Assembly (NCBI GenBank): GCA_030147805.1
Contig: JASBUR010000009.1
Location: forward strand, 40,141 to 104,140
Origin: Sphingomonadaceae bacterium
Lineage (GTDB): Bacteria > Pseudomonadota > Alphaproteobacteria > Sphingomonadales > Sphingomonadaceae
Direction of reading: 5' to 3'
DNA: 64,000 bases
Below, in pieces: positions 17,508 to 32,719 of the stretch. A model generated the notes under the pieces. It did not search any database. It was not told the origin of the DNA and was given only the letters and a program-made list of their open reading frames with translations. Within the stretch, counting starts at the first letter, position 1, and each line of letters starts with the position of its first letter. The position numbers and the translations under genes are program-made.

Positions 17508-18448
17508 ACCTGTCGCTCGCTCAGATGTCCGAAGCCGCCCGCGCGCTCGGGAGGCCGCTTTACGCCGATCTCGCCGGCGACATCGACGTGTCGTTTGAAT
17601 TTTTTCCGCCCAAGAGCGATGCGATGGAGGCAACGCTCTGGTCGTCGATCGAAACGCTTCAGCCGCTGCATCCGCGCTTCGTCTCGGTGACCTATGGGGC
17701 CGGTGGCTCGACGCGCGAGCGCACGCACAACACCGTCGCGCGCATCGTCCGCGAGACCGCGTTGACGCCGGCGGCGCACCTTACCTGCGTCGACGCCAGC
17801 CGCGGCGAGATCGACGACGTCGCGCGTGCCTATTGGGCGGCCGGGGTTCGACACATCGTCGCGCTGCGCGGCGATCCGCCCGTCCAGGGGCAGCGCTTCG
17901 AAGCCCGGGCCGACGGCTATGCCAGCGCCGCTGCGCTCGTCGAGGGGTTGCGCCGCGTTCATGATTTCGACGTGTCGGTCGCGGCCTATCCCGAAGCGCA
18001 TCCCGAAGCGAGCTCGCTGGCCAGCGATATCGATAATCTGAGGCGCAAGCTCGACGCGGGGGCGACGCGCGCCATCACGCAGTTCTTCTTCGAGCCCGAC
18101 ACATTCTTTCGCTTTCGCGACGCGGCGGCAGCAGCGGGCGTCGATGCCGAGCTCGTGCCCGGAATCCTGCCGGTCTCGAACTTCGCCCAGACGTATAAGA
18201 TGGCCTCGATGTGCAAGACCGCCATTCCGGGATGGATGGAGCGGCTCTTCGTCGGTCTCGAGGACAAGCCGGCGGCGCGGCAATTGGTGGCTGCGACGGT
18301 CGCGGCGGAATTGTGCCGCCGCCTCTACGCTGGCGGTGTGCGGCAGTTTCACTTCTACACCCTCAATCGCGCCGAGCTGGCCTACGCGATTTGCCATCTG
18401 CTCGGCGTCCGGCCGCAGGGCGAGCGCCGGCAGGAGCGCGCGGCATGA
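17504..18448 (+). CDS. metF: Methylenetetrahydrofolate reductase
   Basis: A 314-residue MetF, the flavoprotein that reduces 5,10-methylene-THF to 5-methyl-THF, the methyl donor for methionine synthase. Signatures are DVSFEFFPPKSDAMEATLW at the N terminus, SVTYGAGGSTRERT, HIVALRGDPP, the YPEAHPE segment and ITQFFFEPDTFFRF. Start ATG at 17504 overlaps the regulator stop, and its own stop overlaps the methionine synthase N-terminal subunit gene, both by ATGA. The operon therefore delivers methyl-THF straight to the enzyme that uses it. Confidence 0.95.
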   Translation: MNLSLAQMSEAARALGRPLYADLAGDIDVSFEFFPPKSDAMEATLWSSIETLQPLHPRFVSVTYGAGGSTRERTHNTVARIVRETALTPAAHLTCVDASRGEIDDVARAYWAAGVRHIVALRGDPPVQGQRFEARADGYASAAALVEGLRRVHDFDVSVAAYPEAHPEASSLASDIDNLRRKLDAGATRAITQFFFEPDTFFRFRDAAAAAGVDAELVPGILPVSNFAQTYKMASMCKTAIPGWMERLFVGLEDKPAARQLVAATVAAELCRRLYAGGVRQFHFYTLNRAELAYAICHLLGVRPQGERRQERAA

Positions 18449-19490
18449 ACGCGACGGAACGACTGCGGGCCGAGGCGGCCAGGCGCATCCTCATCAAGGA
18501 TGGGCCCTACGGGACCGCGATTCAGGCCCGTGCGCTCGACGAGAAAGCGTTTCGCGGCGGGCGCGAGTTTGCGCGCGATCAGCGCGGCAACAACGATCTT
18601 CTGAACCTCACTCAGCCCGAGATCGTGCGGGAGATCTGTGAATCCTACCTGGCCGCTGGCGCCGACATCGTGGCGACAAACACGTTCAGCGCCAACCGCA
18701 TCAGCCAAGCCGACTATGGCGCCGAATCGCTGTCCCGTGACATTAACATCGCTGCCGCCCGCATCACCCGCGGAGCCGTCGACGCGGCGATGGCGATCGA
18801 TCCCCGCCCGCGCTTCGTCGCCGGGGCGGTCGGGCCGACAAACAAGACGCTGTCGCTGTCGCCCGACGTCAACGATCCCGGGTTTCGCGAGATCGATTTC
18901 GATACGATGAAGCAGGTCTATGCCGAGCAGATCGGCGGCCTGCTCGACGGCGGTTGCGACTTCATTCTCATCGAAACCGTCTTCGACACGCTCAATGCCA
19001 AGGCCGCGATCATGGCGGTGCTGGAGGAAGGCGATCGCCGCGGCGCCACGATTCCGCTGATGCTCTCGATGACGATTACCGACCGGTCTGGCCGCAACCT
19101 CTCCGGTCATTCGATCGAGGCATTCTGGTATGCGGTCAGGCATGCGCGACCGGTTAGCGTCGGGCTCAACTGCTCATTCGGTGCCGATCTTCTCCGCCCG
19201 CACGTTCAGGCGCTGGATCCCATCGCCGATACGCTGATCATGGCTTATCCGAACGCCGGGCTCCCGAACGACCTGGGCGAGTATGACGAAACGCCCGCCG
19301 CCACCAGCCGCCAGCTCGATGAGTGGGCGCGCGACGGACTCCTGAACATCGTAGGCGGTTGCTGCGGCACCACGCCGGAACACATCGAGGCCATCGCCGC
19401 CGCCATGCGCGCCCATCCGCCTCGGGCGACGCCGGTGTTGCCGTCGGCGATGCGACTCGCCGGGCTCGAGCCGATGACGCTCGTCGCGTG

Positions 19491-19491
<1 letters not shown>
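18445..19491 (+). CDS. metH1: Methionine synthase, homocysteine-binding half (split MetH)
   Basis: A 348-residue protein equal to the first module of cobalamin-dependent methionine synthase. It carries the DGPYGTAIQ barrel start and the three zinc-binding cysteines, one in [12 protein letters not shown] and two in the [16 protein letters not shown] segment, which activate homocysteine. It stops after this module, where MetH in enterobacteria continues into the pterin domain. The remaining modules start on the last base of this gene (TGATG), so the two subunits are made together. Split metH genes are known in related alphaproteobacteria, so this is probably functional and not broken. Confidence 0.93.
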
Positions 19492-22157
<2,666 letters not shown>

Positions 22158-22188
22158 GCGTTCGTAACCGGCGCACAAACAATAGGGT

Positions 22189-22269
22189 CGTCATCCCCGC
22201 GAAGGCGGGAACCCACCAGGCAACAGTCGAGCTGTTCGAGAGTGGGTCCCCGCCTTCGCGGGGATGACG
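22189..22269. repeat. Inverted-repeat element, family A copy 1
   Basis: Two 27-base arms (22189-22215 and 22243-22269) are reverse complements with one mismatch and enclose a 27-base loop. The core is ATCCCCGCGAAGGCGGG. A second copy with the same core lies at 40876-40973. It sits between convergent genes, so the RNA hairpin may also stop or protect both transcripts. No transposase is associated. Confidence 0.85.
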
Positions 22270-22280
22270 ACAATTTGAAG

Positions 22281-23054
22281 CTAGGCTTCCGCCTGATCCT
22301 CGACCCGTCGCCAGCCGCGCGCGGTCAGCCGCTCGATCGGGCGGTAGAGCGTCTTGTACGCCATGCGCTCGCAGCCCTCGATCCAGTAGCCGAGATAGAC
22401 ATAGGGCAGCGCCGCCCGCGCGGCGCGGGTGATATGGTCGAGGATGATGTAGGTGCCGAGGCCGCGCCGCGTCTCGTCGCCGGCGTCGTAGAAGCTGTAG
22501 ACCATCGACAGCCCGTCCGAATGCTTGTCGGTGACGCAGGCACCGACGAGGCGGCCGGGGCGGCCCTCGACGCCGGGCTCGCGATATTCGACGATGACGG
22601 TATTGACCGGCGTCTGCTCGACCATGTCGGCATAGTCGAACATGTCCATATTTGCCATGCCGCCTTCGGGATGGCGGTTCGCCAGATAGCGGCGCAGCAG
22701 GTCGAACTGCTCCTGAGTCGACCACGGCTCGCAGGCGCTCACCGTCAGGTCGCCGTGGCGGCGCATCAGCTTGCGCTGCGTGGCATTGGGCCGGAAGTCA
22801 CCCGCCACGACGCGCACCGACACGCAGGCGGCGCAATCCTCGCAGCTCGGCCGGTAGACGACGTTCTGGCTGCGGCGAAAACCGATACGCGACAGCGCCT
22901 CGTTGAGCTCGCTGGCGTCGCCGCCGCGCAGCTCGGTGAACACCTTGCGCTCGGTCTTGCCCGGCAGATAGGGGCAGGGGCTCGGCGCCGTCACGAAGAA
23001 GCGCGGGAAGCGGAAGGTCTGGTCGGTCACGCTCGCGAGTATGCGGGACGACAA
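22281..23054 (-). CDS. bpt: Aspartate/glutamate leucyltransferase (Bpt/Ate family)
   Basis: A 257-residue aminoacyl-tRNA-protein transferase. Bacterial Bpt adds leucine to N-terminal Asp or Glu and so marks proteins for ClpS/ClpAP degradation. Signatures are [47 protein letters not shown] and, in the C-terminal GNAT-like half, [12 protein letters not shown] and [13 protein letters not shown]. Length matches the bacterial family. The convergent metH gene ends 123 bases away, and ilvA lies 25 bases upstream on the same strand, so both may share a transcript. Confidence 0.94.
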   Translation of the reverse strand: MSSRILASVTDQTFRFPRFFVTAPSPCPYLPGKTERKVFTELRGGDASELNEALSRIGFRRSQNVVYRPSCEDCAACVSVRVVAGDFRPNATQRKLMRRHGDLTVSACEPWSTQEQFDLLRRYLANRHPEGGMANMDMFDYADMVEQTPVNTVIVEYREPGVEGRPGRLVGACVTDKHSDGLSMVYSFYDAGDETRRGLGTYIILDHITRAARAALPYVYLGYWIEGCERMAYKTLYRPIERLTARGWRRVEDQAEA

Positions 23055-23079
23055 CCCGGATGAGAAGGCAAAAGCGTGG

Positions 23080-24321
23080 TTAAGCCAGCTCGACCGGCCG
23101 CACCTCGTAACCCGCCGCCCGCAGCGCCTCGATCAGCCGCTCGAGATGGGCGCGATCGCGCGTCTCGCACTCGATGTCGGTGATCAGACCCTTGGCGGGA
23201 AGGTTGGTGAACACGCGCTGGTGGTAGATCTCGATGATGTTGACCTGCTGCTGGTCGAAGACGCGCGCCACGCCGAACAGCTGGCCCGGGCGGTCCTTCA
23301 GCCGGATGCGCAGCCGGGCGATGCGCCCGTCGCGCGCAAGGTCGCGGAGCAGCACGTTGGCGAGCAGCCGGGTGTCGATATTGCCGCCGCACAGCACCAG
23401 CCCGACCTTGCGGCCGCGGAAACGCGACGGGTTGGACAGCAGCGCCGCGAGGCCGGCGGCGCCGGCGCCCTCGACGACGGTCTTTTCGATGGTCAGCAGC
23501 ATCGCGACGGCATGTTCGAGGTCGCGCTCGCCGACGAGCAGCACGTCGTCGACGAGCGACTTGACGATCTCGAAGGTCAGGTCGCCCGGATATTTGACCG
23601 CGATGCCCTCGGCAAGGCTGTCGCCGTCGCAAGCGGCGCTCTCGCCCTTCAGCCTGGCATACATCGACGGATAGAGTTCGGCCTGGACGCCGATCATCTC
23701 GATCTCGGGGTTCACCGACTTGGCGGCGACCGCCATGCCCGAGATCAGCCCGCCGCCGCCGATCGGCACGATCATCGTGTCGATCTCGGGCGCATCCTCG
23801 AGCATTTCGAGCGCGATCGTGCCCTGGCCGGCGATGACGTGCGGGTCGTCGAACGGATGGACGAAGGTCAGCCCGCGCTTGGCCGCCAGCTCATGCGCAT
23901 GCGCCGCCGCTTCCTCGAGCTTTTCGCCGTGCAGGATGACGGTCGCGCCGTGCCCTTCGGTCTGCTGGACCTTCACGATCGGCGTCGGCTTGGGCATGAC
24001 GATCGTGGCGGGGATGCCGAGACGATGGGCGTTATAGGCGACGCCCTGCGCATGATTGCCGGCCGACATCGCGATGACGCCGCGCCGGCGCTGTTCGGCG
24101 TCGAGCGTCAGCAGCTTGTTGAGCGCGCCGCGCTCCTTGAAGGCGGCGGTGAATTGCAGGTTCTCGAACTTGAGCCAGACCTCGGCGCCGGTGATCTGCG
24201 ACAGCGTCTTCGACTTGAGGCAGGGGGTGCGGACCACCTCACCGCCAATCGCGATCCGCGCCGCCCGCACGTCTTCGGCGGTGACGGGGAGGGCGGGAGT
24301 GGTTTTCGCTGCGGTAGCCAT
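23080..24321 (-). CDS. ilvA: Threonine ammonia-lyase (threonine dehydratase)
   Basis: A 413-residue PLP enzyme that deaminates threonine to 2-oxobutyrate, the first committed step towards isoleucine. The PLP lysine lies in [39 protein letters not shown] and the [14 protein letters not shown] phosphate region follow. A single ACT-like domain occupies about the last 80 residues ([17 protein letters not shown]), the short form typical of alphaproteobacteria and shorter than the two-ACT enterobacterial IlvA. The gene is divergent from the beta-hydroxyacid dehydrogenase gene at 24388. Confidence 0.93.
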   Translation of the reverse strand: MATAAKTTPALPVTAEDVRAARIAIGGEVVRTPCLKSKTLSQITGAEVWLKFENLQFTAAFKERGALNKLLTLDAEQRRRGVIAMSAGNHAQGVAYNAHRLGIPATIVMPKPTPIVKVQQTEGHGATVILHGEKLEEAAAHAHELAAKRGLTFVHPFDDPHVIAGQGTIALEMLEDAPEIDTMIVPIGGGGLISGMAVAAKSVNPEIEMIGVQAELYPSMYARLKGESAACDGDSLAEGIAVKYPGDLTFEIVKSLVDDVLLVGERDLEHAVAMLLTIEKTVVEGAGAAGLAALLSNPSRFRGRKVGLVLCGGNIDTRLLANVLLRDLARDGRIARLRIRLKDRPGQLFGVARVFDQQQVNIIEIYHQRVFTNLPAKGLITDIECETRDRAHLERLIEALRAAGYEVRPVELA

Positions 24322-24387
24322 GCCGCGGCCTTAGCCCATCTGGCGGCGGCGGCAAACCATGCTATCGGCAGCGCAGAGGAGAATCGC

Positions 24388-25242
24388 ATGGCGCGCGTCG
24401 CGTTCATCGGCCTCGGCGTGATGGGGTTCCCGATGGCGGGACATCTCGCGCGCGCCGGGCACGAGGTCACCGTCTACAACCGCAGCAGCGCCAAGGCCGA
24501 GGCCTGGGTCGCGCAGCACGGCGGCCGTGCCGCGCCGACGCCGGCGCAAGCCGCGGCCGGCGCGGCGTTCGTCTTTGCCTGCGTCGGCAACGACGACGAT
24601 CTGCGCGAGGTGGCCCTGGGCGCCGATGGTGCATTTGCCGGAATGGCGCCCGAGGCGGTCTTCGTCGACCACACCACCGTCTCCGCCGAGATCGCCCGCG
24701 AACTGGCGGCGCTGCGCCCCAATACGCTCGACGCGCCGGTGTCGGGCGGGCAGGCGGGCGCCGAAAACGGCCAGTTGACGGTCATGGTCGGCGGCGAGCC
24801 GCATGCCTTCGCCGCGGCCGAGCCGGTCATGCAGGCCTATGCCAAGCGCGTCGGGCTGATGGGGCCGTCCGGCAGCGGCCAGCTGACCAAGATGGTCAAC
24901 CAGATCTGCATCGCCGGCGTCGTCCAGGGACTCGCCGAGGGACTGCATTTCGCGCTCGAGGCGGGGCTCGACGCCGACGCGGTCGTCGACGTGATCTCGA
25001 AGGGCGCGGCGCAGAGCTGGCAGATGGAGAACCGCGCCCGCACGATGGTGCGCGGCGAGTTCGACTTCGGCTTCGCGGTCGACTGGATGCGCAAGGATCT
25101 GGCGCTGGTGCTTGGCGAGGCGCGCCGCAGCGGCGTGTCGCTGCCGCTGACCGCGCTGGTCGACCAATTCTACGGCGATGTGCAGAAGATGGGCGGGCGG
25201 CGGCAGGATACTTCGTCGCTGATCCGCCGGTTCAGGGGGTAG
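24388..25242 (+). CDS. Beta-hydroxyacid dehydrogenase family (3-hydroxyisobutyrate dehydrogenase-like)
   Basis: A 284-residue NAD(P)-dependent oxidoreductase. The nucleotide-binding fold begins FIGLGVMGFPMAGHLARAGH; the substrate loop DAPVSGGQAGAENGQLTVM, the catalytic lysine in QLTKMVNQICIAG and KDLALVLGEA follow. Start ATG at 24388 is preceded by GAGGAGAA. The frame is open far upstream, but that part is antisense to ilvA. Substrate may be 3-hydroxyisobutyrate, tartronate semialdehyde, glyoxylate or succinic semialdehyde; the sequence does not decide. It ends one base before the amidohydrolase start, so they form an operon. Confidence 0.9.
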   Translation: MARVAFIGLGVMGFPMAGHLARAGHEVTVYNRSSAKAEAWVAQHGGRAAPTPAQAAAGAAFVFACVGNDDDLREVALGADGAFAGMAPEAVFVDHTTVSAEIARELAALRPNTLDAPVSGGQAGAENGQLTVMVGGEPHAFAAAEPVMQAYAKRVGLMGPSGSGQLTKMVNQICIAGVVQGLAEGLHFALEAGLDADAVVDVISKGAAQSWQMENRARTMVRGEFDFGFAVDWMRKDLALVLGEARRSGVSLPLTALVDQFYGDVQKMGGRRQDTSSLIRRFRG

Positions 25243-25243
25243 C

Positions 25244-26896
25244 ATGCGTGCATTGATGATGGCGGCGCTGCTGGCGACCGCGGTTTCGGCTGACGCCAAG
25301 ACGCTGGTCGTCAACGCCAACGGCTACACGCTCGACGCGATGGGCCGGATGCAGCAGTTCGAAAGCCTGCTGATCGGCGATGAGGGCCGCGTCGAACGGG
25401 TGATTCGAAAGGGCGACAAGCCGCCGGTGATGAGCGGCGAATATATCCGGCTCGACGCCAAGGGGCTCACCGTCCTCCCCGGCCTGATCGATGCGCACGG
25501 GCATGTCATGGGCCTCGGCTACCAGGCGCTGACCGTCGATCTCTCCGAGACGAAGTCGCTCGACGAGGCGGCGGCGAAGATCAGGGAATATGCCGACGCC
25601 AATCCGCGCAACCGCTGGATCCTCGGCGGCGGCTGGAACCAGGTGGTGTGGAACCTCGGTCGCTTCCCCACCGCGACCGAGCTCGACGCGATCGTCGCCG
25701 ACAGGCCGGTGCTGCTCGAACGCGTCGACGGCCATGCCAGCTGGGCGAACAGCGCCGCGATGAAGATCGCCGGCATCACCAAGGACACCAAGGACCCGCC
25801 CGGCGGCCGCATCGAGCGCGACGCCGACGGCCACCCGACCGGCGTGTTCGTCGATTCCGCGGCCGACCTCGTCAAATCGAAGGTGCCGGCGCCCAACCCG
25901 ATCGAGGCCGAGCGGGCGCTCGCCAAGGCGCTCGACCTGATGGCATCGGTCGGGCTGACCGGCGTGCATGATGCCGGCGTCGATCCTGAGACCTGGACGC
26001 TCTACCGGCGCTTCGGCGACGAGGGGCGCTTGACGACGCGCATCTACGCGATGGCGGGCGGCATGGACGCTCTCGAGAAGATCGCCCCTGTCCGTCCTAC
26101 GGGTTGGCTGTACGACGACCGGCTGATCCTGCGCTCGGTGAAGCTCTATTCGGACGGCGCGCTCGGCTCGCGCGGCGCCTACCTCAAGGAACCCTACAGC
26201 GACGATCCCGAGAACCGGGGCCTGCGCTTCCTCGACGACACGCGATTGCGCAACTGGATGTCGAAGGCGATGATGCACGGCTTCCAGGTCAACGTGCACG
26301 CCATCGGCGACGGCGCCAACGCGCAGGTGCTCGACGCCTTCGCCGATCTCATCCCCGCCTATGGGGCGGGGCTCCGCAACCGCATCGAGCATGCCCAGAT
26401 CGTCGACCCCACCGACATCCCGCGTTTCGCGCAGCTCGGCATCATCGCCAGCGTCCAGCCGACGCACGCCACCTCGGACAAGGCGATGGCGGGCGACCGC
26501 GTCGGCGAGGCGCGGCTGACCGGCGCCTATGCGTGGAGAGCGTTCCTCGACAGCGGCGCGCGCATTGCCGGCGGCTCCGACTTTCCCGTCGAGCCGGTGA
26601 ACCCCTTTTATGGGCTCCACGCCGCCGTCACGCGGCAGGACCGCGCTGGCGAGCCGGTCGGCGGCTGGCGCTTCGACCAGGCGTTGACGCTGCCGCAGGC
26701 TTTCGCCGCCTTCACGACCGGCGCCGCCTACGCCGGCCATGCCGAAGGCCTCGTCGGCAGCCTCGAACCGGGCAAATGGGCCGACTTCATCCTCGTCGAC
26801 CGCGACATCTTCAAGGCGCCGCCGGGCGAGCTGTGGCAGACCAAGGTTCGCGAGACCTGGCTGGCGGGCCAGCGGGTGTATCTGCGGCAGGACTAG
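25244..26896 (+). CDS. Exported amidohydrolase (YtcJ-like)
   Basis: A 550-residue metal-dependent amidohydrolase of the YtcJ/NfdA group. A hydrophobic leader (MRALMMAALLATAVSADA) suggests export. Metal-site blocks are LPGLIDAHGHVMGLG, VNVHAIGDGANAQVL, NRIEHAQIVD and the final acidic residue in GGSDFPVEPVNPFYG. Family members hydrolyse N-substituted formamides and similar amides, but the substrate here is unknown. It follows the preceding dehydrogenase almost without gap and has its own ribosome site (GGGGGTAGC). It converges on the lipoprotein gene at 26919. Confidence 0.88.
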   Translation: MRALMMAALLATAVSADAKTLVVNANGYTLDAMGRMQQFESLLIGDEGRVERVIRKGDKPPVMSGEYIRLDAKGLTVLPGLIDAHGHVMGLGYQALTVDLSETKSLDEAAAKIREYADANPRNRWILGGGWNQVVWNLGRFPTATELDAIVADRPVLLERVDGHASWANSAAMKIAGITKDTKDPPGGRIERDADGHPTGVFVDSAADLVKSKVPAPNPIEAERALAKALDLMASVGLTGVHDAGVDPETWTLYRRFGDEGRLTTRIYAMAGGMDALEKIAPVRPTGWLYDDRLILRSVKLYSDGALGSRGAYLKEPYSDDPENRGLRFLDDTRLRNWMSKAMMHGFQVNVHAIGDGANAQVLDAFADLIPAYGAGLRNRIEHAQIVDPTDIPRFAQLGIIASVQPTHATSDKAMAGDRVGEARLTGAYAWRAFLDSGARIAGGSDFPVEPVNPFYGLHAAVTRQDRAGEPVGGWRFDQALTLPQAFAAFTTGAAYAGHAEGLVGSLEPGKWADFILVDRDIFKAPPGELWQTKVRETWLAGQRVYLRQD

Positions 26897-26918
26897 CCGA
26901 CGCCGCCTGCCTCGAGGG

Positions 26919-27494
26919 CTATGGGCCGCATTCCCAGCGCCCGGCGAAGACGCGCTGCGCCCCGTCGGCGCGGTCGAAGGTCAGCGTCGCTGGACGTGCC
27001 GGCGATTCGCCGCCGGCGGTGGCAGGCCCGGTGAGCGCGATGCTGATGCTCGTACCGCGTCCGCTGAAGGTCGCGCCGTCGAGCATGGCGTCGAAGCCGC
27101 CCGGCGCCGCGACGCGCTCGACGCTGTCGCCGATCTTGACCAGGCCGAACGCCGGATCCGGCGACGCAACATTGCCCATCGCGACGAGAAGCGGCGACGC
27201 CTCGCGCGTTGAAAAGCTGCAGCCGAGCTCTCCCGAGAGGCTGGCATCGGCAACCTCGGCCGACGAAAGCGCTGACAGGCGGATCGCCGAGCCGTCGCCG
27301 CCGATGGTCGCGCCCGCGGCTTCGACGGCTGACGATTCCGGCACGCTCGGCGCGGGGGCCGGGGAAGGGGGCACCGAAGCCGGTGTTTCGGTGGGGTCGA
27401 CCGCGACTGGTTGATCGGCGGGGTCGGAGCAGGCTGCAAGGGCGACGGCAAGGCCGATCAGCGACGTGCGGAGCGGATATCGATGGAACGTCAT
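26919..27494 (-). CDS. Hypothetical lipoprotein
   Basis: A 191-residue protein starting MTFHRYPLRTSLIGLAVALAAC, a lipoprotein signal peptide with lipobox LAAC. A proline/threonine/glutamate-rich linker of about 30 residues (PTETPASVPPSPAPAPSVPE) follows, then a globular part with the segments LSGELGCSFSTREASPLLVA and TLTFDRADGAQRVFAGRWEC, giving two cysteines likely to pair. I do not recognise the domain. Start at 27494 is chosen because the open frame upstream lacks a signal and runs into the next gene. It probably sits in the outer membrane or periplasm. Confidence 0.78.
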   Translation of the reverse strand: MTFHRYPLRTSLIGLAVALAACSDPADQPVAVDPTETPASVPPSPAPAPSVPESSAVEAAGATIGGDGSAIRLSALSSAEVADASLSGELGCSFSTREASPLLVAMGNVASPDPAFGLVKIGDSVERVAAPGGFDAMLDGATFSGRGTSISIALTGPATAGGESPARPATLTFDRADGAQRVFAGRWECGP

Positions 27495-27568
27495 ACTGCC
27501 ATAGCGCTGCGCTACGGCGAAAGTTGCGCGGGGTGCGGCGAAGCGTGGACGCGGCCGGCCCGGCCAGC

Positions 27569-31124
<3,556 letters not shown>

Positions 31125-31135
<11 letters not shown>

Positions 31136-31367
31136 CGTGATCGCGGAGTTCGCGGACGATATCGACCGATCGGCCTTCCGAGCGAATGCCGAGGCGGCGT
31201 GCCTTTTCCGCGATCTCGGAAAGCGTCAGCTTTCGAGATCCACGGAGGCGTTCTTCGAGCATGGCCATGAGTTCACCCTGCACAGAGCGGTGATTGCGAG
31301 CTGCCGCCAGGCGGAGATCGGCCGCAAGGTCCTCAGGCACGTTCTTGATCGAGAAATTCACACCCAC
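31125..31367 (-). CDS. vapB: FitA/Arc-like ribbon-helix-helix antitoxin
   Basis: An 80-residue antitoxin with an N-terminal ribbon-helix-helix domain: NFSIKNVPEDLAADLRLAAA followed by HRSVQGELMAMLEERL, close to the FitA group. The C-terminal half (LSEIAEKARRLGIRSEGRSV) would embrace the PIN toxin. The start appears to be GTG at 31367, with another in-frame GTG at 31361. It is divergent from murI across about 100 bases. RHH antitoxins usually repress their own promoter, so control of this transcript would also reach hemB downstream. Confidence 0.88.
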
Positions 31368-31467
31368 GGCAGGTTCCGATCTGGAGGCGTTTCGGAACCA
31401 CTATGCGCACTCGGCGAATGTTGGTCAATTGCGCCCGAGCCGGCGCGTGCTAAGGCGCTGTCCCAGC

Positions 31468-32256
31468 ATGTCGCAGCCGATCCTCATCTTCGACTCCGGC
31501 GTCGGTGGGCTCTCCGTGCTGCGGCCTATCCGCGAACGACTGCCCAACGCGCCGATCGTCTATGTCGCCGACACCGGCGGCTTTCCCTACGGCACGAAGA
31601 GCGAGATGGAGGTGGCGACGCGCGTCTGCGCGCTGCTCGGACGGCTGACCGAGCGCTACCGGCCGCGGCTGATCGTCATCGCCTGCAACACCGCCTCGAC
31701 GATCGCGCTCGCGCATGTCCGCGCCGCGCTCGAGGTGCCCGTCGTCGGCACCGTGCCGGCGATCAAGCCCGCGGCCGAGGCGACGCGGACCCGGGCGATC
31801 GGCGTGCTCGGCACCGCGGCGACGGTGCGCCAGCCCTATGTCGACCGGCTCGCGGCCGATTTCGCCGCCGACTGCCTCGTGCTGCGACACGGCTCGGCGA
31901 AGCTCGTCGAAATCGCCGAGGCCGAGCTGCGCGGCCGGCCCGCGCCGCGGTCGGACTATGCCGAGGTGCTCGCCGGGCTGCTCGACCAGCCGGGCGGCGA
32001 CCGGGTCGACACCGTGGTGCTCGCCTGCACGCACTTCCCGCTGGTCGGCGACCGTCTCGCCGCCGCGAGCCCGCGGCCGCTGGCCTTCGTCGACGGTGGC
32101 GAGGGGATCGCACGGCGCACCGCGCATCTGCTCGCCGGCGCCGACTGGGACGAGGCGGGCGCGGGGCGCGCGGTGTTCACCTCGCGAAATGGCGACGTTG
32201 ACGCGCTGCGGCCGGCGCTTGCACGGTTCGGGCTGACCGAGATCGACTATCTATGA
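31468..32256 (+). CDS. murI: Glutamate racemase
   Basis: A 262-residue MurI, which makes D-glutamate for peptidoglycan. The N terminus ILIFDSGVGGLSVL includes the catalytic aspartate region, and the two catalytic cysteines lie in IVIACNTASTIALA and VVLACTHFPLVGD; YVADTGGFPYG is also typical. The open frame extends upstream to 31294, but that part reads through the antitoxin promoter region and is antisense to the antitoxin, so ATG 31468 is chosen. The thioesterase gene follows after 13 bases. Confidence 0.95.
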   Translation: MSQPILIFDSGVGGLSVLRPIRERLPNAPIVYVADTGGFPYGTKSEMEVATRVCALLGRLTERYRPRLIVIACNTASTIALAHVRAALEVPVVGTVPAIKPAAEATRTRAIGVLGTAATVRQPYVDRLAADFAADCLVLRHGSAKLVEIAEAELRGRPAPRSDYAEVLAGLLDQPGGDRVDTVVLACTHFPLVGDRLAAASPRPLAFVDGGEGIARRTAHLLAGADWDEAGAGRAVFTSRNGDVDALRPALARFGLTEIDYL

Positions 32257-32269
32257 GGGGCGCCCGCGC

Positions 32270-32719
32270 ATGCCGATGACCGACGAACAGCTGCTCGAGC
32301 GCATGAATGCCTTCGTGCCGCCGACCGCGCTGATGCTCGGCTACCGCATGCTCGCGCTCGACAGCGAGCGCGGCTGGGTGCGCATCCGCTACGAGGGCAA
32401 GCCCGAATTCTGCAACCCGATGGGCAATGTGCAGGGCGGCATCATCGCCGCAATGCTCGACGATGCCGCGGCGACCTCGGCGGTGGTCAAGGCGGGCGAG
32501 CGCATCGTCGTGCCGACGCTCGAGTTCAAGACCAGCTTCTTCGCCCCGGCGCGGCAGGGCGAGCTGATCGCCGAGGGGCGCTGCCTCAAGCTCGGCAAGC
32601 GCGCCGTCTTCATGGAGGCCGATCTGTTCGATGCCGACGGCAAGCTGCTGGCGCGGATGAGCTGCACCGCCATTCCGACGCCGATGCCCGACAAACATGC
32701 GATGGTGGAGCGCCCATGA
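32270..32719 (+). CDS. PaaI-family hotdog thioesterase
   Basis: A 149-residue hotdog-fold thioesterase, likely hydrolysing acyl-CoA. The signature is FCNPMGNVQGGIIAAMLDDA, with the catalytic acid in that helix and the glycine pair typical of PaaI; VPTLEFKTSFFAPARQGEL and GRCLKLGKRAVFMEADL form the following strands. Its stop overlaps the start of the enoyl-CoA hydratase-family gene by ATGA. Thioesterase and hydratase/hydrolase may therefore act on the same acyl-CoA, but the substrate is unknown. Confidence 0.9.
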   Translation: MPMTDEQLLERMNAFVPPTALMLGYRMLALDSERGWVRIRYEGKPEFCNPMGNVQGGIIAAMLDDAAATSAVVKAGERIVVPTLEFKTSFFAPARQGELIAEGRCLKLGKRAVFMEADLFDADGKLLARMSCTAIPTPMPDKHAMVERP

